DNA from: Halobacteriales archaeon QH_10_65_19
Lineage (GTDB): Archaea; Halobacteriota; Halobacteria; Halobacteriales; Haloarculaceae
NCBI GenBank assembly: GCA_003022085.1
Contig: PXQK01000081.1
Span: 1-20,402, forward strand
Length of the DNA: 20,402 nucleotides
Direction of reading: 5' to 3'
Position numbers and translations under genes: made by a program. The notes beneath the pieces are model-generated. The model worked only from the letters and a program-made list of their open reading frames with translations, made no database searches and was not told the DNA's origin. Positions 15,212 through 20,402 of this stretch are shown in pieces (the first letter of the stretch is position 1; each line of letters starts with the position of its first letter).

Positions 15212-16230
15212 ATGGAAGACTGGCTCATCGACGACGACAGGCTCTCGGTCGGGCGCAGATCGGTGCTTCCGGGGGAAGGATTCTTCCGGCCAAATTCGAT
15301 CGAGGCTGCACAGGCCGAGCGCGAGGCCGCCGAGACGCTCTCGGAGGCCGAGGTGGTGGTTGTGGCCGACGCCGACGCCGACGGGCTCGCCTGCACCGCC
15401 CTGATCCGCACCGCACACGGAGCCGGCGAACTGCTGCCGGCGAGCCCACACGAGATCAGCGAGGCGCTGACGTGGGTCGCCGAGTATGTGCCGGCCGACG
15501 CTACCCTCTACGTCTGTGATCTCTGTCCGGACAGCGCAGCCGACATCGAGCCGCTGGACGCAGCAGTCGACCGCGTCGGCGAGGTCGCCTGGTACGACCA
15601 CCACCAGTGGGACGACGACCTCGGGGCCGCTGTCGAGGCGGCCGGCGTCGACCTCGTTGTCGGCGAGTCCGGCGAGGTCTGTACCGCCGACGTCGCGCTC
15701 GCGGAACTCGACCACGAGTTCGACGAACATCTCGTCGACCTCGCTGCGGTCACCCGCGACCACGACCTCTGGATCCGGGAAGACGAGCGGTCCGACGACA
15801 TCGCGGACTACGCTTACTGGGCCGAGCCCGAGGAGTACGTCAGCACCGTCCTGGAGCACGGCGCAGACCTCCCGCCCGCGGTCGAGGAGCTGCTCGCCGA
15901 GCGCCGCGTCGAGAAGGAGGCACTGATCGAGAAGGCGGTCGAGCGGGCCCAACTCCGCGAGGTCGGGCCCTGGACTGTCGGGGTCACGTACGGCCGCTGC
16001 TCGCAGAACGAGGTTGCGGAGGCGCTGCGCGAACAGGGCGCCGACGCCGCGACATCTACGACGACATGCTCGACTACGCCCACCACTGGTCGACCCGCGG
16101 TGCCGTTGCGAAGCAGGCGATTATCGACGCCTTCGAGCGGGTGGCCGCCGTGACCCATGACGCGGACCCCGCTGGCACCGACGACCCGGACGGCGGGGCG
16201 GCAGACACCGCGACTGCCAACGAGGACTAG
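15212..16230 (+). pseudogene. DHH-family phosphoesterase broken by an internal frameshifting deletion
   Basis: Residues 1 to about 280 are an intact DHH domain in frame from ATG 15212: VVVADADADGLACTALIR (Asp53, 55, 57), DLCPDS and YDHHQW (Asp129-His130-His131). After GADAA, at about 16049, the reading becomes frame-shifted nonsense and stops at 16153. The true family C-terminus, DIYDDMLDYAHHWSTRGAVAK and onward, resumes at 16051 in the +2 frame and ends at the TAG 16228-16230. Homologues I know have about 40 residues between these points, including the DHHA1 glycine-histidine motif (GGGHP). They are absent here in every frame. So it is a deletion, not a single-base slip. The 313-residue product would lack the substrate-binding subdomain. 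It could also be an assembly error. CTTCTTTGC at 15182-15190 is a plausible TATA box. Confidence 0.8.
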
Positions 16231-16320
16231 CGCTCGCTGGCGATCCACTTGTCCGAGCGGATTGCGGAACCGAATGCTCACACGGAGAGAACAGTGAGAT
16301 CCGGAAAACCAAGCGACAAA

Positions 16321-16334
16321 CATACCTTTGTATG
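16321..16334. promoter_or_regulatory. Small dyad in the hemH promoter region
   Basis: CATAC (16321-16325) and GTATG (16330-16334) flank CTTT. The dyad occupies the place where a TATA box would be for a leaderless start at 16350, and no better TATA box is seen. A regulator binding here would block the promoter. It may be a chance palindrome. Confidence 0.3.
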
Positions 16335-16349
16335 GGCTAAGAAGCGCGT

Positions 16350-17258
16350 ATGCACACTGGCGTCGTTCTGCTGAACTTCGGAGAGCCGGCGGAGCCGGAG
16401 CGGGACCGAGTGGTCGACTACCTCGAACGGATCTTCTACGCCAACGCCGATCTAGAGGACGCAGACTCGGAGGAGGAAGCCCGCGGGCGCGCCCGGAAGC
16501 TCGCACAGCGGCGCGCGCCCGGCCTGCTCGAGGAGTACGAGGAGATCGGCGGCTCGCCGCTGAACAAACAGGCCCGCGGACAGACCGAACAGCTCGCGGC
16601 GTGTCTCGCCGACCGCGGCTACGACGTCACCACGTACCTCGGGATGCAGTACACCGAGCCATTCATCGAGGACGCTGCCGAGGCGGCGATGGGGGACGGC
16701 GTCGACCGGCTGATCGGCCTCCCGATCTACCCGCTGTGTGGCCCCTCGACGAACGTGCTCGCGCTGGACGAGCTCGAGGCGGCAGTCGACGACCGCGACT
16801 GGAATCCCGAGTTTCAGGGGATCACGGGCTGGCACAAACACCCGACGTACAACCGCGTTCGGGCCGAGGCGATCCAGTCCTTCACCGACGACCGCGGCGT
16901 CGACCTGCGCGACGACGGCACGGCCCTCGTGTTCTCCGCACACGGCACCCCGAAACACTACCTGGAGGAAGGAAGCCGGTACGACATCTACGTCACAGAG
17001 TACTGCGACGTGGTCTCGTCACTGCTGGGCGTCGGCGAGTACAACATCGGTTACCAGAACCACGAGAACCGCGACATCCCCTGGACGGAGCCGGAAGTCG
17101 AGGACCTGATCGGGGACCTGGACGCCGAGCGGGTAGTCGTCGACCCGATCAGCTTCCTCCACGAGCAAAGCGAGACGCTCTCGGAGCTGGACGTCGAACT
17201 CGCCGAGGAGGCGGCCGACGAGCCGGGAACGGTGTGCCTGAACGCCCCGCGGGAATGA
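16350..17258 (+). CDS. hemH: Ferrochelatase
   Basis: This 302-residue ferrochelatase inserts ferrous iron into protoporphyrin IX or coproporphyrin III. Family landmarks are VVLLNFGEP at the start, the IGGSPLN loop (67-72), YLGMQYTEPFIEDA (97-109), PIYPLCGPST, the catalytic histidine in FSAHGTP (His198), and the C-terminal DPISFLHEQSETLSELDVE segment with the conserved acidic residue Glu275. The length matches soluble bacterial forms; there is no transit peptide, Fe-S C-terminus or membrane anchor. Methionine occupies the position found in YxGMRYxxP-type enzymes. The oxidase gene follows eight bases after the codon block ends, so they are surely one operon. Which porphyrin is used cannot be told from sequence. 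Confidence 0.93.
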   Translation: MHTGVVLLNFGEPAEPERDRVVDYLERIFYANADLEDADSEEEARGRARKLAQRRAPGLLEEYEEIGGSPLNKQARGQTEQLAACLADRGYDVTTYLGMQYTEPFIEDAAEAAMGDGVDRLIGLPIYPLCGPSTNVLALDELEAAVDDRDWNPEFQGITGWHKHPTYNRVRAEAIQSFTDDRGVDLRDDGTALVFSAHGTPKHYLEEGSRYDIYVTEYCDVVSSLLGVGEYNIGYQNHENRDIPWTEPEVEDLIGDLDAERVVVDPISFLHEQSETLSELDVELAEEAADEPGTVCLNAPRE

Positions 17259-17265
17259 TCGGAGC

Positions 17266-18708
17266 ATGACAGCCACGACAGACGCGGGCAGGGACGACGA
17301 GACTGCGCGAGACGACATCGTGTCAGAAGACACGGCGGCGAGCAACGACGCGACAGCAGGCGACGGCTCGGCCACCGTCGGCATCGTGGGTGCCGGCGTC
17401 ACCGGGCTGGCGCTCACCCACTATCTCGCCGAGCGCGGCGTCGACAGCGTCACGTTCGACGCCAGCGACGAGCCGGGCGGGGTTATACAGACGCGGCACG
17501 TCGACGGCCGCGTCCTCGAAGTCGGTCCACAGCGGATGCGGAAGACGCCGAGCATCGCCGCCCTCGCGGAGGCGGTCGGCGTCGCTGACGACGTCGTCGA
17601 GGCCCGCGAGGAGGAGCTGTACGTCTACGCGAACGGCGACCTGGGGAAGGCACCGCTCTCCGTCGAGGCGTTTCTGGAGACCGACCTGCTGTCCTGGCAG
17701 GGGAAAGCACGGATGCTGGCCGAGCCGTTGACCCGGCCGGGGATGCCCGAGGAGACGGCCGCGGAGCTGTTCGTCCGGAAGTTCGGCCGCGAGGCCTACG
17801 AACGGTTCATCGGGCCGCTGTACGGCGGCATCTACGGCTCGGACCCCGCGCGGATGCCCGCCGCCTACGCCCTCGAGCGCCTGCTCGAACGCGAGCGGGA
17901 GGCCGGCAGTTTCCTGGCCGCGTTCCGCCAGCGCATTGGCACGGGCCACGAGTCGCCGCCGGTCTCCTTCGCTGAGGGCAACCAGCAGCTTGCTGAGGCG
18001 GTTTACGCGGCCCACGAGGAGCGGATCGAACTGGGGACGCCGGTGACCGACATCACCCGTCTCGGATCCCGTGGTAGCCCGGCGGAGGGTGGCTCGAACC
18101 GGGACAGCCGCTTCGCGCTGGAGACGCCGGACGGCTCCCACCGGGTCGATCACGTCGTCGTGACGACACCGGCGAGCGTCGCGGGTGAACTGCTCGACGG
18201 CCTCGCCGACGGCGCCGATGCGCTGGGGGACCTCCTGTACAACCCGCTCGCGCTGGTCTTCCTCGAGTCGGACCACGGTCGGACAGGCAAAGGGTACCAG
18301 GTCGGCTACGGCGAGGACCTGCACACGCTCGGCGTCTCGTGGAACGCACAGATGTTCGGCCGCGACGGCGTCCAGACAGTCTTCCTCGGCGGCATGCACG
18401 AGCCGGAGCTGGCCGGGGAGTCCGACGACCGGCTGGCACGAATCGCCCGCGAGGAGTACGGGCAGGTGATGGGCGTCGACGCGTCGGCCATCGACGTCGC
18501 GCGGCTGGACGTCGGGTTCCCCGCCTGGGACCAGTCCTGGTGGAATCTCGAAGCGTTGGACCTCCCACCTGGAATCACGATGGCGACCAACTACACCGCC
18601 CGGATGGGCATCCCGAGCCGCGTCCGAGAGGCAGAGGAGACCGCCGAGCGGCTCGCCCGAGACACGGCGGCGGGCGCCGGGGCGGTTGCTGCTCCCGCGG
18701 ACGACTGA
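17266..18708 (+). CDS. hemG: HemY/CgoX-type protoporphyrinogen or coproporphyrinogen oxidase
   Basis: This 480-residue FAD protein removes six electrons from a porphyrinogen to give the porphyrin used by the ferrochelatase. An acidic N-terminal extension (1-36) precedes the dinucleotide-binding motif GIVGAGVTGLALTHYLAERG with glycines at 42, 44 and 47, then EPGGVIQT, EVGPQRMRK, the FGREAYERFIGPLYGGIYGSDP segment typical of the oxygen-dependent oxidase, and the C-terminal FAD contact DQSWWNLEALDLPPGITMATNYTARMGIP. The hemG symbol follows common annotation of the HemY family; it is not the flavodoxin-type HemG of enterobacteria. It lies seven bases after hemH, and its stop is three bases from the stop of the convergent P450 gene. 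The low-complexity extension is unusual for the family. Confidence 0.88.
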   Translation: MTATTDAGRDDETARDDIVSEDTAASNDATAGDGSATVGIVGAGVTGLALTHYLAERGVDSVTFDASDEPGGVIQTRHVDGRVLEVGPQRMRKTPSIAALAEAVGVADDVVEAREEELYVYANGDLGKAPLSVEAFLETDLLSWQGKARMLAEPLTRPGMPEETAAELFVRKFGREAYERFIGPLYGGIYGSDPARMPAAYALERLLEREREAGSFLAAFRQRIGTGHESPPVSFAEGNQQLAEAVYAAHEERIELGTPVTDITRLGSRGSPAEGGSNRDSRFALETPDGSHRVDHVVVTTPASVAGELLDGLADGADALGDLLYNPLALVFLESDHGRTGKGYQVGYGEDLHTLGVSWNAQMFGRDGVQTVFLGGMHEPELAGESDDRLARIAREEYGQVMGVDASAIDVARLDVGFPAWDQSWWNLEALDLPPGITMATNYTARMGIPSRVREAEETAERLARDTAAGAGAVAAPADD

Positions 18709-18711
18709 TAC

Positions 18712-20061
18712 TCAGGATTCCCGTTCGCGGACGCGCATCGTCATCTCCTGGCGCGGGTGCATCGTCAGCGACGGAGAGAGTTCGAGCGGCGTCTCGCCCT
18801 CGAACTCCAGGCGGTACGTTCCCAGCACCTCCGCGAGGATCAGCTGTGCTTCCAGCATTGCGAGGTGTTTGCCGATGCAGTGGCGCGGGCCGCCGCCAAA
18901 GGGGAAGAAGGCGAACCGCGGCCGGTCCGCCCGGCGGTCGGGGCTGAACCGCTCCGGATCGAAGGTCTCGGGGTCGTCCCAGAACCGCGCCGACCGGTGG
19001 ACGCCCCACTGCGGGAGCATCAACGTCCCGTCTTCGGGGACGGTGTAGCCACACAGCTCCACCTGCTCGGTCGGCGTCCGGAAGAGGGTGAACACCGGCG
19101 GGTAGAGCCGCATCGCCTCGTTGATCACCCACTCCACGTACTCGAACTCGCGGACGTCGTCCGCGGTCGGCCTGTCGTCGTCGACCTGTTCGTCGATCTC
19201 GGCCTCGACCCGCTCGCGGGCGTCGGGGTTCTCCGAGAGCAGGAACAGTGTGTAGGTAAGTGTCAGTGCGGTCGTGTCGTGCCCGGCGAGCAGGATCGTC
19301 ATCATCTCGTCGCGCAGCTGCTCGAGCGACTGCTCGCCGCGGTTTCGGGCGCGCAACAGCACCGAGAGAAAGTCCATCGGCCCCTCATCCGTCGCAGGGT
19401 CGCCCTCGGTTCCCGACCGGCGCTGGATTATCTCGTCGATCACCGAGTCGAGAGCGGCGACGGCCGACTCGAACTCGGCGTCGCCGGGCATTGGCACCCA
19501 GTCGGGCATGGCGAAGCGCAGGGGCTCGGGCTCGAACCGGCGGCCGAGGGGTTCGAGCTGTGACTGGACCCTGTCGATGCGTTCCTCCGGGAGTTCGACG
19601 CCCATCATCAGGTCAATGATAACCTGTAGGGTGACGCGAGCCATCTCCATTTCCGCGTCGATGGTCTCCCCGGCTTCCCAGTCCTCTGTCATCGACGTTG
19701 CGTGGTCGGTGATACGATCCGACAGCCCCAGCAGCCGGCGCATGCTGAAGGCGGGCCGGGCCAGGTCGCGCTGTTGCTCCCACGTGTCGCCTTCGCTGAG
19801 CAACAGCCCCTCGCCCAGCAGGTCGCCCAGCGCGTCGTCCTGGAACGCGGGCTTGTGGAACGTGTCGGCCTCCGAGACCAGGATCCGCTCGATACCGGCC
19901 GGATCGGTAACCATATACGTCGGGATCGGCCCCATCTCGAACCGCGAGATGTCGCCGTAGCTCTCCTCGAGCGCCGTAATAAACGCGACCGGGTCGCTGG
20001 AGTACCGGCGGCTCGATCCGAGCACCGGCTCCCCGGTCGGCCCTGGCGGTGTATCTGCCAT
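18712..20061 (-). CDS. Cytochrome P450, CYP174-like
   Basis: This 449-residue soluble haem-thiolate monooxygenase has all the landmarks: the I-helix oxygen-activation motif AGHDTT (259-264), the K-helix ExxR as EAMR (315-318), the aromatic PERF region (FDPERFSPDRRADRP), and the haem loop FFPFGGGPRHCIGKHLA with the cysteine ligand at 395. There is no N-terminal membrane anchor. It resembles the haloarchaeal CYP174A1 described from Halobacterium, from memory. The substrate is unknown, and no ferredoxin or reductase gene is next to it. It converges on hemG with a three-base gap, so a haem enzyme sits against haem-synthesis genes. The ATG at 20061 begins the typical lead MADTPPGPTG. The promoter is weak; one repeat-element copy begins 86 bases upstream. 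Confidence 0.92.
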   Translation of the reverse strand: MADTPPGPTGEPVLGSSRRYSSDPVAFITALEESYGDISRFEMGPIPTYMVTDPAGIERILVSEADTFHKPAFQDDALGDLLGEGLLLSEGDTWEQQRDLARPAFSMRRLLGLSDRITDHATSMTEDWEAGETIDAEMEMARVTLQVIIDLMMGVELPEERIDRVQSQLEPLGRRFEPEPLRFAMPDWVPMPGDAEFESAVAALDSVIDEIIQRRSGTEGDPATDEGPMDFLSVLLRARNRGEQSLEQLRDEMMTILLAGHDTTALTLTYTLFLLSENPDARERVEAEIDEQVDDDRPTADDVREFEYVEWVINEAMRLYPPVFTLFRTPTEQVELCGYTVPEDGTLMLPQWGVHRSARFWDDPETFDPERFSPDRRADRPRFAFFPFGGGPRHCIGKHLAMLEAQLILAEVLGTYRLEFEGETPLELSPSLTMHPRQEMTMRVRERES

Positions 20062-20146
20062 GCTTTTACTTGGTTTCTATCGGTTTGAATGTGGTGTTAC
20101 AACCGTCCCGTCGCTCCCGCTGCTCGAGAGACAGCGAAACGAGACC

Positions 20147-20269
20147 GGGATGTCATACGGTCGTGCGTGATTTTTTACTGCCAGGGAGTTACAATTCGTG
20201 GGTTTCAGCCCGTGAAACTACCACTCACCGGACGTGAGCCTGAAAATAGTCACGCACGACCCTATCAGC
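20147..20269 (+). repeat. Copy B of the short inverted-repeat (MITE-like) element
   Basis: The core is 20155-20265. The inverted arms are 20155-20171 and 20249-20265, and 15 of 17 positions pair. Inside are a strong hairpin, 20198-20207 with 20213-20224 (GTGGGTTTCA against TGAAAC-ta-CCAC), and an adjacent one, 20224-20228 with 20234-20238 (CTCAC/GTGAG). The last 30 bases (20240-20269) are identical to 222-251 and the first 24 differ from 130-153 at two positions, while the interior is unrelated in sequence. It lies upstream of the P450 gene. There is no coding capacity and no obvious target-site duplication. Confidence 0.8.
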
Positions 20270-20382
20270 GACTGTTCTCGACGTTCTTCGGATCGGGGAC
20301 AGACGCCGTTCGGGGTTCGTCCGTGCCCGGCGAAAACTACAGGGAAAGAAAGAGTCAAAAGACGTGAAAGACGAGTATTTGC

Positions 20383-20402
20383 ATGGCAATCGATAACACA
20401 GT
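20383..20402 (+). CDS. Possible start of a gene running off the window
   Basis: An ATG at 20383 opens a frame (MAIDNT...) that continues to the edge, and 20270-20382 shows no convincing coding frame on either strand. No Shine-Dalgarno site is seen and the AT-rich stretch before it gives only a weak promoter. Six codons are too few to identify a product or to prove that it is a gene. Confidence 0.25.

Noticed and set aside
16231..16320. Short inverted repeats upstream of hemH (CGCTCG/CGAGCG and CTCAC/GTGAG)
   Set aside because: Stems of five or six bases with loops of 12-17 bases are expected by chance in this composition.
20089..20367. Plus-strand open frame across repeat copy B
   Set aside because: It runs through the inverted-repeat element and has a composition unlike the acidic proteins around it; no start signal or motif supports it.

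Overview
The window looks like chromosomal DNA of a haloarchaeon (class Halobacteria). The coding DNA is GC-rich, the proteins are strongly acidic and poor in lysine, and most genes lack a Shine-Dalgarno site but have an archaeal TATA-like box 25-28 bases before the start codon, as in leaderless haloarchaeal transcripts. Several products (a DUF5806-like protein, paired UspA proteins, a CYP174-like P450) also fit this group. The genus cannot be fixed from the sequence.

Layout. Positions 130-251 hold one copy of a short inverted-repeat element, and 20147-20269 hold a second copy in the same orientation, so the pair brackets every complete gene here. From the left: phosphoenolpyruvate carboxylase (ppc, minus strand) diverges from a translationally coupled lactate-oxidation operon. 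That operon encodes a LutC-like LUD protein, a LutB-like LUD/iron-sulfur protein with an added CCG module, and a 1025-residue FAD/iron-sulfur lactate dehydrogenase carrying the same CCG module. Next come a YbaK-type deacylase and an M23-fold protein (both minus), a lipoate-ligase-family protein and dihydroorotase (both plus), and a DUF5806-like protein (minus). A stress-type cluster follows: UspA plus GNAT acetyltransferase (plus), a degenerate UspA (minus) and an intact UspA (plus). A DHH-family phosphoesterase gene comes next and is broken by an internal frameshifting deletion. The block closes with ferrochelatase and protoporphyrinogen/coproporphyrinogen oxidase (hemH, hemG; plus), convergent with a cytochrome P450 (minus).

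How the genes fit together. The left third is central carbon metabolism: lactate is oxidised to pyruvate by a membrane-peripheral flavin/Fe-S complex, and PEP carboxylase supplies oxaloacetate. The right end is haem chemistry: two late haem-synthesis enzymes face a haem-thiolate P450. The middle is housekeeping and stress genes packed with 1-3 base gaps or short overlaps between convergent stop codons.

The points most worth checking are the paired stem-loop repeat elements, the duplicated CCG module whose first half has lost its cysteine pair in both lactate proteins, the truncated DHH gene, the decayed UspA, the bacterial-type hemH-hemG pair in an archaeon, and several perfect or near-perfect dyads placed on promoters. 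I saw no tRNA, rRNA, CRISPR array or transposase.
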